Assembly: GCA_016720635.1 (NCBI GenBank)
Contig: JADKKF010000024.1
Coordinates: forward strand, 1 to 64,000
DNA length: 64,000 bases
Direction of reading: 5' to 3'
Source of the DNA: Saprospiraceae bacterium
Lineage (GTDB): Bacteria; Bacteroidota; Bacteroidia; Chitinophagales; Saprospiraceae
The notes below the pieces were generated by a model. The model did not search any database. It was not told the DNA's origin and saw nothing but the letters and a program-made list of their open reading frames with translations. Each line of letters begins with the position of its first letter. Within the stretch, counting starts at the first letter, position 1. The translations under genes were made by a program, and so were the position numbers. Positions 55,456-64,000 of the stretch are shown one piece after another.

Positions 55456-56736
55456 TTAGAGGGAGGTAAGTATTTTCGCCAAATAATTAGATTGATTTTT
55501 ACTAGAATATTTTTTGCTATTTGAGGCATTATTTATTGGTTTCTCTAGGTCCAAGTGATATTTCAATTGCCCTAATATTCCATCATAATCTTTATAATCA
55601 AGCATGGGTAATCCAGTAGTTTCCTTCAAAATCGAGGCTGCCTCTCCTTGTACATTTCCGATGGCTAGAATTGGGATGTTTGACTTGAGATATTCAAATA
55701 ATTTTCCTGAAATAATCAATTCAGAGCTTTTCAAATTAGGCAAAATAAATAGCAACAAATTGCTAAATTGCATCGCTTCAATTGCTTGTACATGACCAAC
55801 TACTCCATGGAATTTTGTAAATTTATCCAATCCTTTAGAGTTTATTACCTTTTGAGCATTCTCTGGAATCGTTCCAAAAAATTCTAAGCTAATTTCTTTT
55901 TCCGTAATATTTTTCTCTTGAATATAAAAATTCAGGGCATCCCAAAAAACTACATTTTCATACCCTTCTAGGAATGATCCAATATATGAAATTCGTTTTC
56001 TAGAGAGTTTATTTTCCAAAGTCAGAGTTTTCGTCACATCCCCATCAAACCCATTATATATCACTTCTACCCTCTTGGCTCTTGACGCAAATAATTCAGC
56101 CATTTTGAAACCTACAGTAGTGATTACATCTGCATTTCGAATTACTTTGTCTTCTAGATTTTTGTCAATTTTTTTAACAAAAGATAAATGTGGCAATTGA
56201 TCGTAATAAAATATCTCAGTCCAAGGGTCTCTAAAATCTGCAATCCATCTGACATTGTATTTTTTTTTCAATAACAAACCAATTAGGTGAGCACTTTGAG
56301 GGGGACCCGTGGTGATGATTACGTCGAAATTGGATTTTTTGAACTCTTTACAAGCTCTACGGTATGCGAACGGAACCCAGCCAATCCTTGCATCGGGAAT
56401 AAATATATTAGCTCTCAACCAAAGGCTGAATCTGCTGAAAATCGAACCATTTTTTTTGTCACTGAACTCTGCCAATGGCATGGGTTGGCCCTTTTTATGC
56501 ATTAGTCGTTGATACCATTGCAAAGGTTCTAAACTATAAGTTTTGATGACTTTTATGTTTGGATGGACTCTTTGGCTAAGACTTTCATCTTGGTAGGCAA
56601 AAGAGCCGTTTGACGGCGTCATTACGGTAATATCAAAGCCCGCCTGTGCTAGAAAATGTGTCATCCTTAGCCATCGCATTGGAGCGATTCCTCCCGCTGG
56701 GGCCAATAATAAGCAAACAAAAGAATTTTTTCAATA
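55456..56736 (-). CDS. family 4-like glycosyltransferase (frameshifted N-terminus)
   Basis: GT-B glycosyltransferase of ~425 residues. The open frame alone gives 416 residues from a TTG at 56706. It begins abruptly inside a family motif: with one extra C in the C4 run at 56699-56702 the upstream frame reads KILLFAYYWPPAGGIAPMRWLRM, which is the usual N-terminus of this family. A start at about 56736 also needs one more A in the A6 run, so two indels are suspected. The C-terminal domain has KRISYIGSFLEGYEN and LFEYLKSNIPILAIG. It likely builds exopolysaccharide or LPS. It follows the AAA gene by 17-47 nt. Confidence 0.7.
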
Positions 56737-56752
56737 AATTGGAACTTTAGTA

Positions 56753-59383
56753 TTAACTAAAACCAATGGGTTTTCTTTGGTACAAAGAAGATTTATCTTC
56801 TCTGGTAATTGGGGTTATATCCTCGATCTCTATCAAATTTTGTTTTTTCTTAGACAATTCAGCATTGCCAAGATTTGCCAAACGAAGGTTTTGCTTCTTG
56901 ATAATGTCCTCCACCAAGCTTCGGACAGTTCTAGCATTGCCAAAGTGTTTATCCCGATGGGTATAGAGATTTTTAAGATGCAATTTCAATGCCTCCAAGC
57001 CTTCTTTGCTTATTTTAAAGGATTTGTCTTGAATCATTTTTTGTGCTATCATCATCAGTTCTTCTACTGTATAGTCTTCGAATCTAAGGGTACGATCGAA
57101 CCTCGAAGTCAGCCCTGGATTTGCTTTCAAAAATGCCTGCATATTCTCCGGATATCCTGCAACGAAAACGAAGAACTTACCTCTATCATCTTCCATCCGT
57201 TTGAGAATCGTTTGTATGGCCTCAGCGCCAAAATCTCCAGTAGCAGTCATTCCAGACTGCGTCAAGCTATAAGCTTCGTCAATAAAGAGGACCCCACCCA
57301 TGGCTTCGTCTATTTTTTCAGAAGTTTTGATGGCGGTCTGTCCCACATATCCAGCGATCAATCCCTGACGGTCAGTTTCTATCAAATGCCCTCTTTCCAA
57401 TATTCCAAGTGCCCTAAAAATTTGAGCTAAAATCCTAGCAACAGTTGTCTTACCTGTACCAGGGTTACCAACCAAAACGGTATGAAAAAAGAAATTATTG
57501 AGAATTGGTCGCTGCGTCTGTTTATAATACTTTACGATGCCTACAAGATCTCTTATTTCTATCTTCAGTTTTTCCATCCCAACCAATGCATTCAAATCAC
57601 TCAAAGCCTTGGTGAGAAGCGCTGGATCCAAAGGCATCTCCAATTCGCCTTTTCGATGCGATAGTTTAATTTTTTGAATGTCTTCTATTTGTATAAGTGA
57701 AAGTTGTCTCTTTGAACTTTCTTGAGGCACTTCTTTGCTCATGATTCTAATCCCGAGATTAACCTTAGCTTGCTTGACCAAATCATCCACATATCGTGCA
57801 TTACCAAAACTCTTTGTCCTAGTCCTGTATGCATTGGTGATTATCTGAAAAAGTTCTTCTTTGGCACTTGGGGTGAAACTAACTGTCTGTCTTTTGGCAG
57901 AAGATTCTGCTATGGCCATCAATTCTTCAGGATAATAATCCGCAAATTCAAAAAAGCTCTTAAACCTAGATTTAAGACCAGGATTGGAATTAACGAAGGT
58001 CTCCATTTCTTTTGGATAACCAGCTACCACAACGGCAAAATCACAGGTTTCACTGGCCATCTCTTTTACAAGAATCTCAATAACTTCTCGTCCAAAATCC
58101 TTGCTATCATCCAAGGCTCGCGCCAAGGCATAAGCTTCATCAATGAATAGAACGCCTCCTCTAGCACGCTCGATGACTTCTTTGACTTTGGGAGCCGTCT
58201 GCCCGATAAATTCTCCTATCAGATCAGATCTATCTACCTCTATAATCGTGTTTTTAGACAATAAACCCATGGAGTAGTACAAATGTCCAAGCATTCTAGC
58301 TACGGTGGTCTTTCCTGTACCTGGATTACCCATAAATACGCAATGGAGCGGCATTTTTTCACTTTCATCAAAGCCCGCATCTCTTCTTAAATTAATAAAC
58401 TGGAGGTAAAGAGCGTGTTCTCTAATTTTGTTTTTAACCTGTTGTAGCCCAATCATCCCATTCAGCTCTGCCATCACCTGATCGAAATCACCGGTACTTA
58501 ATTCATGCGGTAGATGTAGAATCCCAGGCATCAAATTTAGAGATAGGTATGGATCACCCAATTCATTCATGACACCCACCTCGAATTGGATAACTCCTAA
58601 CAGCCTTTCCATAAATAAAATTTCTGCTGTATAAGTACCTTCGCGCCAGGTTCCAAATGTATTGGAGCCCCATCCACCACAGATAAGGACCTTATTCTCA
58701 GATCTTCTAAAATTGTGAAACCGAGTGACTTCACCCTTTAGCTCGAAAATAGAATTTCGAAAACGAATGATAAATTCACCGTGCCAAGGATATTTTTTAA
58801 TCAAATTAGACAAGGTCAATTCCACATAAATGTATCGAGTCTGGCTGCCATCTAATTTGGACAAATATACCCTATCTTGCTCTTGAACGTCGTCAAATGA
58901 GCCCTCATAAAGTCGAATCTTATCCAAATTTACGTAAGGATTGGTTTCCCCAATCAACTCACCAGCATCTTCTATATAAAATGCTTTTTCAGCTATTTTT
59001 ACATTGTCGATATATGCCTCCCATGTATAATGCCCCTTGCGCCAATAAGAACCATTGATTTTATTGCCCCATCCTTCACGCACAAAAACCAAATCGTCAG
59101 TTACATGAACTCTCCGCTTGAAGTGTAAGTTGCAAATCTCCTTTTTCTTAAGTTTATTCCACTGGAAACACTGCAATGTGATGGAGGCATTCCAGTCTTC
59201 TGCTTCAAAATTTTTATTCCAAAATGAAAGTTCAATATATATGTACCCAGTCTCATATCTGTCAAAAACTTGGCGATATTTTTTTCTATTGTCCGCCAAC
59301 CATTCTGTAGAACTATAAGTTTTTAAGTCCTTAAATTTATAAGGGATATATTCACTTTTAGTATTTTCTTCATTAAGTTCCAT
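56753..59383 (-). CDS. CbxX/CfxQ-type AAA ATPase with two AAA domains and a duplicated N-terminal beta module
   Basis: 876 residues from the ATG at 59383 (a TTG at 59419 adds 12). Residues ~45-150 and ~185-285 are two copies of a beta-rich module sharing Y-I-Y-[IV]-E-L and a GWG...GxWRxGxYTxE pattern. Then come two CbbX-like AAA domains in tandem, each with Walker A GNPGTGKTT (~352-360 and ~639-647), Walker B GGVLFIDEAY (~409 and ~700), sensor-type VAGYPxxM and an arginine-finger region PGLxSRF. It probably forms a hexamer that remodels a protein partner. CbbX-type proteins act on Rubisco, on ESX secretion (EccA) and in spores, so the substrate is open. It lies between the PAP2 and glycosyltransferase genes. 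Confidence 0.88.
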   Translation of the reverse strand: MELNEENTKSEYIPYKFKDLKTYSSTEWLADNRKKYRQVFDRYETGYIYIELSFWNKNFEAEDWNASITLQCFQWNKLKKKEICNLHFKRRVHVTDDLVFVREGWGNKINGSYWRKGHYTWEAYIDNVKIAEKAFYIEDAGELIGETNPYVNLDKIRLYEGSFDDVQEQDRVYLSKLDGSQTRYIYVELTLSNLIKKYPWHGEFIIRFRNSIFELKGEVTRFHNFRRSENKVLICGGWGSNTFGTWREGTYTAEILFMERLLGVIQFEVGVMNELGDPYLSLNLMPGILHLPHELSTGDFDQVMAELNGMIGLQQVKNKIREHALYLQFINLRRDAGFDESEKMPLHCVFMGNPGTGKTTVARMLGHLYYSMGLLSKNTIIEVDRSDLIGEFIGQTAPKVKEVIERARGGVLFIDEAYALARALDDSKDFGREVIEILVKEMASETCDFAVVVAGYPKEMETFVNSNPGLKSRFKSFFEFADYYPEELMAIAESSAKRQTVSFTPSAKEELFQIITNAYRTRTKSFGNARYVDDLVKQAKVNLGIRIMSKEVPQESSKRQLSLIQIEDIQKIKLSHRKGELEMPLDPALLTKALSDLNALVGMEKLKIEIRDLVGIVKYYKQTQRPILNNFFFHTVLVGNPGTGKTTVARILAQIFRALGILERGHLIETDRQGLIAGYVGQTAIKTSEKIDEAMGGVLFIDEAYSLTQSGMTATGDFGAEAIQTILKRMEDDRGKFFVFVAGYPENMQAFLKANPGLTSRFDRTLRFEDYTVEELMMIAQKMIQDKSFKISKEGLEALKLHLKNLYTHRDKHFGNARTVRSLVEDIIKKQNLRLANLGNAELSKKKQNLIEIEDITPITREDKSSLYQRKPIGFS

Positions 59384-59448
59384 GCAAAAATTTGATTCTT
59401 TCAAATGTTTATCCAACAAAAAATAAATTCTATGGTTGTCAAAAAAAA

Positions 59449-60076
59449 TCAGATCCGAGCCAAATTCTTAGTTGTCTGGTTTCTTATGCCATCAAAAACT
59501 ACACCTAATAGGGTGCCGATAAGGGCTCCTGCGCACACATCTTGCATAAAATGATGTCCAATATAGACTCTTGAGACTGCAACACAAATAGCCATTAAAA
59601 GTAATAAAATATTCCAAATAAGTGGTTTTCTTTTACTTAAAATTAATAAAAACAAAGAAAGCAAATGCAGAAAGTGTATGGCCAGATGGAAAGCTATTAT
59701 TGCCTAGATGTAAATCTTCGATGATGTGAAAATTGTCCAGATATACCTTTTCTACTAAATAGAAATATGGCCTCCTCTTATAAAAAAATTCCTTTAAAAC
59801 ATTAGAAACCAACATAACCGTCAATCCTAGTCCAGCGATCCAAGCGTACAAATGGTCTTTCTTGTAAATATAAAAATTCCAAAAAGAAATATGGCCAAGA
59901 TTCACCTAAATAGGTAATGTATTTAAAAAACGATACGAAAGGTTCAAATTTGAAATTGTCCAAAAAAGAAAGGCAATTCCTGGGGAATTTGAACTGATAT
60001 GTAATAAAAATAATCGAGGAGATAAGCGTAAATGCAATCAGTGTTTTTGTGAATTATCCCAGTGTTGGATCATCAT
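59449..60076 (-). CDS. PAP2 family phosphatase (frameshifted)
   Basis: About 209 residues if three one-base shifts are allowed (near 60055, 59890 and 59650). The three PAP2 motifs are intact: KEFFYKRRP, FPSGHTLSAFAFF and SRVYIGHHFMQD. The start is the ATG at 60076, 14 nt after the lptF stop. Membrane segments lie at the N- and C-terminal ends. It dephosphorylates lipid phosphates such as undecaprenyl diphosphate or phosphatidic acid. The breaks are near short homopolymers and may be sequence errors. Confidence 0.7.
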
Positions 60077-60089
60077 TCTATTTTTCAAA

Positions 60090-61658
60090 CTATTTATACA
60101 AAAATGGCAGTAAGTGTTTCATATAATCTTTGAATCCAATGTCTTTTTGGGACAAAGAGAGTAGAAATAAGCCCACAGGCAATAAAATCAAAACAGGTGC
60201 CCAAGCAGCTACAACTTCATTTACATGACCCAACTCGCCCAATTCTTGGAAAGTCATGGTCAAGATGATGAATATCATAAAATAGATGATGGCTACCAAA
60301 AGTGGATAGCCAAACCCACCTTTCCTAACGAACGAGCCCATTGGAGCTCCTATCAGAAGAAAAACCAATGTGATCACACTAAAGGTGAATTTTTTGTGAA
60401 ATTCCATTCTTTGTTCGACAATATTTTTTTTAATATTGACAGTCGAATTTAATAAAAACTCAGCTCTGCCTTTGATGTCTTGTGTCTTAAAGAGTGCTTC
60501 ATTGATGATATTATGAAATTCCTCTCTGGACATTATTTGTACCATATTATTTGCGATGGATTTTGTCGTATCACGCGTATAATCTTCGCCAATTAAATTT
60601 GCTGAATCTACACCCGTCTTTGCTGCTTTGCTATATGCCGCATTTAGTCTTTCCCTCAACGAATTTTCTTGAACAGCATTGGCTTTAAGCGAGGCTTTGT
60701 TTCTTATTATGGAAACAGAATCCCGAGGAGGAACAAAAGGGGGAATAAATTGCTTAAAAACGCCATCAGTTGTCCGATGAACATCAGAGATAATATTTTT
60801 CTGCAATGCAGCATTGTGCCGATTTAATGAATCCAAAGAATTGTTGATTTCAAAAACTGTCATAACAATCAATTGCGACTGAAATAGTTTTTCGTCAGTC
60901 TTATTAATGTCAAATTCTGACAAGTCAAATATTTTTTTATACACAGAGAAATTCGAACGAATCAATGGAGCTGGAAATAAAGCCCCTTGCGGACTAGCCA
61001 GTTCTTCTGTCTGTGTTCCGTTGTATAATTTCATAACGAAAACTTTTTTGTCTTTCGTAAAATACATCTCTCCCTTTTCAGCTTGGATCAATTGCATTTG
61101 GGTTTGGTTATCTCCATTTTGACGATACATCATCACCCCATAGATGGTCCTACCATCCTCCGATTTGTCATTGATACGGATAGAATATCCTCTGAAATCC
61201 GAATTAAAAACTTGTTTTTCAAGATTCAAGGTTGCCTTGGAGGTTCGGATATCATAAAGTCGGCTCTTTACCTTCAATTGTGCTTTTGGGACAACATATC
61301 CACCAATAAAAATACTCAAGAGCACCAACAAAGAAACAAAAATGAGCAAAGGCCGCATGATACGCAACAAGGATACACCTGCTGATTTCATAGAGCTCAA
61401 TTCATAAGTTTCTGCCAAGCCGCCGAATACCATCACGGAGGCAATGAGCACAGCTAGGGCACAGGACCATTGGAATAAGGTAACAAGCAAGTATGACAGC
61501 AATTCTAATATAACCCAAATAGAAAGACCTTTTCCTATCATATCATCGATATACAACCACAAGAATTGCATCATCAACACAAACATAGATATGATAAAAG
61601 CCCCAATAAATGGTACCATAAATTGCTTCAATAAATATTTATCAAAGGTGCTCAACAT
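60090..61658 (-). CDS. LptF/LptG-family permease
   Basis: 522 residues with three N-terminal and three C-terminal transmembrane segments (FMVPFIGAFIISMFVLMMQFLW; LRIMRPLLIFVSLLVLLSIFIGGYVVPKA; KFTFSVITLVFLLIGAPMGSFVRKGGFGYPLLVAII) around a large periplasmic beta-jellyroll. This is the YjgP/YjgQ (LptF/G) family that moves lipopolysaccharide out of the inner membrane with LptB and LptC. Bacteroidota often have one gene of this type with a long insert, as here (charged residues ~250-400). It is followed by PAP2. Confidence 0.92.
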   Translation of the reverse strand: MLSTFDKYLLKQFMVPFIGAFIISMFVLMMQFLWLYIDDMIGKGLSIWVILELLSYLLVTLFQWSCALAVLIASVMVFGGLAETYELSSMKSAGVSLLRIMRPLLIFVSLLVLLSIFIGGYVVPKAQLKVKSRLYDIRTSKATLNLEKQVFNSDFRGYSIRINDKSEDGRTIYGVMMYRQNGDNQTQMQLIQAEKGEMYFTKDKKVFVMKLYNGTQTEELASPQGALFPAPLIRSNFSVYKKIFDLSEFDINKTDEKLFQSQLIVMTVFEINNSLDSLNRHNAALQKNIISDVHRTTDGVFKQFIPPFVPPRDSVSIIRNKASLKANAVQENSLRERLNAAYSKAAKTGVDSANLIGEDYTRDTTKSIANNMVQIMSREEFHNIINEALFKTQDIKGRAEFLLNSTVNIKKNIVEQRMEFHKKFTFSVITLVFLLIGAPMGSFVRKGGFGYPLLVAIIYFMIFIILTMTFQELGELGHVNEVVAAWAPVLILLPVGLFLLSLSQKDIGFKDYMKHLLPFLYK

Positions 61659-61792
61659 CCTATTATTTGAGATATTATTGACACAAAGGTAAGGATTAAA
61701 CCCAAAGTTATGGTGAATGAAATATAATTTATCCAGTCTGAGGTATTGAACTTTCGTTCGATGCTGGTCTTTTTTCGATTGGTTGGGAGCAT
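61652..61792 (-). CDS. possible 46-residue single-pass membrane protein
   Basis: MLPTNRKKTSIERKF followed by the hydrophobic segment YISFTITLGLILTFVSIISQIIG. It overlaps the lptF start by 7 nt. A promoter match for lptF (61684-61691) falls inside it, which is evidence against the ORF being a separate expressed gene. Kept with low confidence. Confidence 0.35.
   Translation of the reverse strand: MLPTNRKKTSIERKFNTSDWINYISFTITLGLILTFVSIISQIIGC
61684..61691 (-). promoter_or_regulatory. TAnnTTTG promoter for lptF
   Basis: TACCTTTG on the minus strand, 26 nt before the lptF start. Confidence 0.45.
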
Positions 61793-61906
61793 ATTTTTTA
61801 TTGTCAAAATTTTATTTTTTATTGAATCAAAAAGAAAAAAAATCCAATTAAGACTTTGAATATTGAATAATTCACGGCGTTAATTATAAAAAAAGTGGGG
61901 AGTACC

Positions 61907-61914
61907 TTATATTT
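61907..61914 (+). promoter_or_regulatory. TAnnTTTG promoter for the small membrane ORF
   Basis: TATATTTG ends 20 nt before the ATG at 61934, supporting a real short gene. Confidence 0.5.
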
Positions 61915-61933
61915 GCTTCCAAAATAAAATGTT

Positions 61934-62092
61934 ATGAACAAAAGAGATAGTAAGGAATTGGGTAAATATAAAATGTATTTCGTTGCCTCTGTTATTGCTA
62001 TGGTCGCACTGTATTTCTTAGCAGGACCGTGGTTTTGGCTTGCCATTCCTTTTGTATGTACGAGTTTTGTGTACATGCTGGATATCATATAG
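61934..62092 (+). CDS. small two-pass membrane protein, 52 residues
   Basis: MNKRDSKELGKYKM opens a protein with two hydrophobic stretches (YFVASVIAMVALYFLAG and FWLAIPFVCTSFVYML) joined by PW. A promoter match sits just upstream. The family is not recognised. The gene ends 127 nt before the TonB-dependent receptor. Confidence 0.6.
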   Translation: MNKRDSKELGKYKMYFVASVIAMVALYFLAGPWFWLAIPFVCTSFVYMLDII

Positions 62093-62218
62093 TTTTGACA
62101 TATAAAAATGCTGTAAATTTCACTTAGTCATCGTGCTTCATCGCGGTGGCTTTTGCCTTTATGCCTTTTGAAATAAAGAATTCTTTTTGGCTATTAAATT
62201 AAAATAAATCATATTATA

Positions 62219-64000
62219 ATGATTAAGAACTTCGTCTTGATATTTTTGCTATCGTGTACTTTCCATTTTGCTTTCGGTCAAAGGGGTAGTTTTCGAGGAA
62301 TGGTATTTGACAATAGTAGCAGCAAGCCCATAGCTTATGCCACGGTTACGATAGATGGATCAACACTAGGAGCAATGACGGACGAAGAAGGATTATTCAT
62401 CATACCTGACCTTCCACTTGGAGTATCAAACGTCGTCATCACCTCTATTGGGTACGATTCATTGGTGGCTCCCGTTAAAATAGGAAAAGGAATCAATCAC
62501 CAGAACTTTTATCTAAAGCCAACAGATGTAAATTTGGGAGAAGTCTTGATTTCAGCTGCCAAATCTAAGGCAAAAACAGAGGTTCAAGTATCAAGAATAG
62601 CGATTACACCAAAAGAAATAAAATCCTTGCCTTCTGCTGGAGGAGATGGAGATATAGCACAGTTTTTGACCATTGTACCAGGGATTGTGAGTACTGGAGA
62701 TCAAGGGGGGCAGATTTATATTCGAGGTGGCTCTCCCGTTCAAAACAAAATATTGTTGGATGGCATGACTATATTTAATCCTTTTCATTCCATTGGGTTG
62801 TTTTCGGTTTTTGAAACAGAAATAGTTCGTTCTGCCGACATTTTATCTGGAGGATTTGATGCCGCATATTCTGGGAGAATTTCGGCCATGGTGGATATTA
62901 AGACCCGCGAAGGCAATAGAAAGCAACTTGGAGGTTTGGTTTCGGTAAATCCTTTCCAAACCAGGGCACTCATCGAAGGTCCATTATTCAAGTCTAAAAA
63001 TGGAAATCCGGCTACGACATCTTTTATTTTAACTGGTAAAAAATCGCTCATCGGCCAGACTTCAAAATCTCTTTATTCTTATATCAATGACAGCATTGGT
63101 TTACCCTATGACTATACGGATTTGTTTGGGAAAATCTCCGTAATGTCTGAAACTGGAAGTAAATTCAACGTCATAGGATTTAACTTTAAAGACGAAGTAA
63201 AATTTGGCGATATATCTACTTTGGGGTGGAAAAATTCGGGTGGAAGTGTGAATTTTTCAGTCTTGACTCCTGGCAGTAATTTTATCATAGGTGGTCTTTT
63301 ATCTTACAGTAGCTATGAAGTTAATTTAGCAGAAAAGAACAGAGATCCTCGATCTAGTGAAATAAAACCATATAACCTTCAGCTCGATTTTACCTATTTT
63401 GGAAAAGCATCTGAATTTAAATATGGTATAGAAGTAAATGGCTTTCGTACAGCATTCCAATTTAAAAACAATGTAGGTATTACCATCGAACAATTCGATA
63501 ACAATACAGAGATTGGTGGATTCCTGAAATATAAATACAAGAGCCCAAAATTCCTCGTGGAACCAAGTGTGCGGTTACAATATTTTGCTTCTCTCGGCAC
63601 CTTTAAAATGGAACCTAGACTAGGATTGAAATATAATGTTTCAGATAACTTTCGCTTGAAAGCTGCTGGGGGCTACTATAACCAAAATTTAATCTCTACG
63701 GTCAATGAACGCGATATTGTGAATTTATTTGTAGGCTTTTTATCGGGTCCTACTGAGAAAATCTTTTTGCCGAATAGCAATGAGGCTACCAAGAACAAAC
63801 TTCAATCCGCCTACCATATCGTAGGAGGATTTGAATACGACTTATTTGATAATTGTAATATTAATGTCGAAGCATACCAAAAAACATTTACTCAACTGAT
63901 AAATTTAAATAGAAATAAAACAACGGCTTTAGAGCCAAATTATGTCACGGAAACTGGAGTAGCCAAGGGTATTGATTTTTTACTGAAATATGTCCAAAAG
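62219..64000 (+). CDS. TonB-dependent receptor, 3'-partial
   Basis: The frame is open from the ATG at 62219 to the window end, at least 594 codons. A signal peptide (VLIFLLSCTFHFAFGQ) is followed by a carboxypeptidase-regulatory-like domain (GMVFDNSSSKPIAYATVTIDG, residues ~25-105), then a plug domain with DGDIAQFLTIVPGIV, GGQIYIRGGSPVQNKILLDGM and SADILSGGFDAAYSGRISAMVDIKT, then barrel strands. It belongs to the SusC/FecA-like superfamily and moves a ligand across the outer membrane using TonB energy. The rest of the barrel is beyond the edge. Confidence 0.9.
   Translation, partial: MIKNFVLIFLLSCTFHFAFGQRGSFRGMVFDNSSSKPIAYATVTIDGSTLGAMTDEEGLFIIPDLPLGVSNVVITSIGYDSLVAPVKIGKGINHQNFYLKPTDVNLGEVLISAAKSKAKTEVQVSRIAITPKEIKSLPSAGGDGDIAQFLTIVPGIVSTGDQGGQIYIRGGSPVQNKILLDGMTIFNPFHSIGLFSVFETEIVRSADILSGGFDAAYSGRISAMVDIKTREGNRKQLGGLVSVNPFQTRALIEGPLFKSKNGNPATTSFILTGKKSLIGQTSKSLYSYINDSIGLPYDYTDLFGKISVMSETGSKFNVIGFNFKDEVKFGDISTLGWKNSGGSVNFSVLTPGSNFIIGGLLSYSSYEVNLAEKNRDPRSSEIKPYNLQLDFTYFGKASEFKYGIEVNGFRTAFQFKNNVGITIEQFDNNTEIGGFLKYKYKSPKFLVEPSVRLQYFASLGTFKMEPRLGLKYNVSDNFRLKAAGGYYNQNLISTVNERDIVNLFVGFLSGPTEKIFLPNSNEATKNKLQSAYHIVGGFEYDLFDNCNINVEAYQKTFTQLINLNRNKTTALEPNYVTETGVAKGIDFLLKYVQK

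Noticed and set aside
56777..57430. 217-codon ORF opposite to the AAA ATPase gene
   Set aside because: It lies fully antisense to a strongly supported gene, has no recognisable motifs and no start signal.
1..64000. CRISPR arrays, insertion sequences, prophage genes and rRNA
   Set aside because: I looked for regular spaced repeats, transposase or integrase motifs and rRNA-like stretches and found none.

Overview
The window looks like chromosomal DNA of a Bacteroidota bacterium, most likely from the Saprospiraceae/Chitinophagia side of the phylum. The supporting signs are: an AT-rich sequence; many promoters matching the Bacteroidota -7 element TAnnTTTG; a short primary sigma factor without region 1.1; a secreted protein with a type IX secretion C-terminal sorting domain; DUF4249 and carboxypeptidase-regulatory lipoproteins; a TonB-dependent receptor; and the carboxyspermidine polyamine route. 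No rRNA, prophage, transposase or CRISPR array was seen. The species call is an inference.

Layout. 1-5.4 kb: a partial outer-membrane protein, a structured repeat, an unusual single-chain ECF sigma factor / membrane anchor / beta-barrel protein, a Gly/His-rich PepSY-like lipoprotein, and rpoD. 5.4-10.9 kb: a leftward operon of carboxynorspermidine dehydrogenase, nspC, prmC, a family 2 glycosyltransferase and glgA. 11-15.5 kb: tRNA-Lys, hpd, a DEDDh exonuclease, a YciH/SUI1 protein, a beta-lactamase-fold protein without its nucleophile, and a secreted unknown protein. 15.5-25.8 kb: a three-gene signalling operon (lipoprotein, ECF sigma, anchor plus barrel), which is the split counterpart of the fused gene at 1 kb, then a giant alpha-2-macroglobulin-like protein and a GNAT. 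26-33.3 kb: housekeeping genes (cdd, aspartate aminotransferase, acyl-CoA carboxylase beta subunit, recF, DUF721, MATE, SPFH). 33.4-40.3 kb: surface and secreted proteins, then aroC. 40.4-49.8 kb: infC-rpmI-rplT, clpC, STAS, rnz, an MBL hydrolase, mtgA, SDR, tRNA-Pro and tRNA-Val, and a DUF3127 protein. 49.8-52.3 kb: an accessory scar holding a second copy of the structured repeat, a long attC-like imperfect palindrome, a HEPN pseudogene and a Fic pseudogene that has lost its catalytic core. 52.3-62.1 kb: an ABC exporter, fmt, SCP2, a glycosyltransferase, a doubly duplicated CbxX-type AAA ATPase, a PAP2 phosphatase, LptF/G and two small membrane ORFs. 62.2 kb to the end: a TonB-dependent receptor cut by the window edge.

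Most of the window is ordinary housekeeping. The parts that stand out are (1) the sigma factor covalently joined to a membrane anchor and a predicted outer-membrane barrel, with the same architecture split over two genes 13 kb away; (2) two copies of a ~107-nt structured element whose hairpins differ in sequence but keep pairing; (3) the cassette-like scar at 50-52 kb; and (4) the tandem AAA protein with a duplicated N-terminal beta module. Several frameshifts at short homopolymers between 50 and 60 kb, including one in fmt, suggest sequencing or polishing errors rather than real gene loss, so the broken genes there need care.
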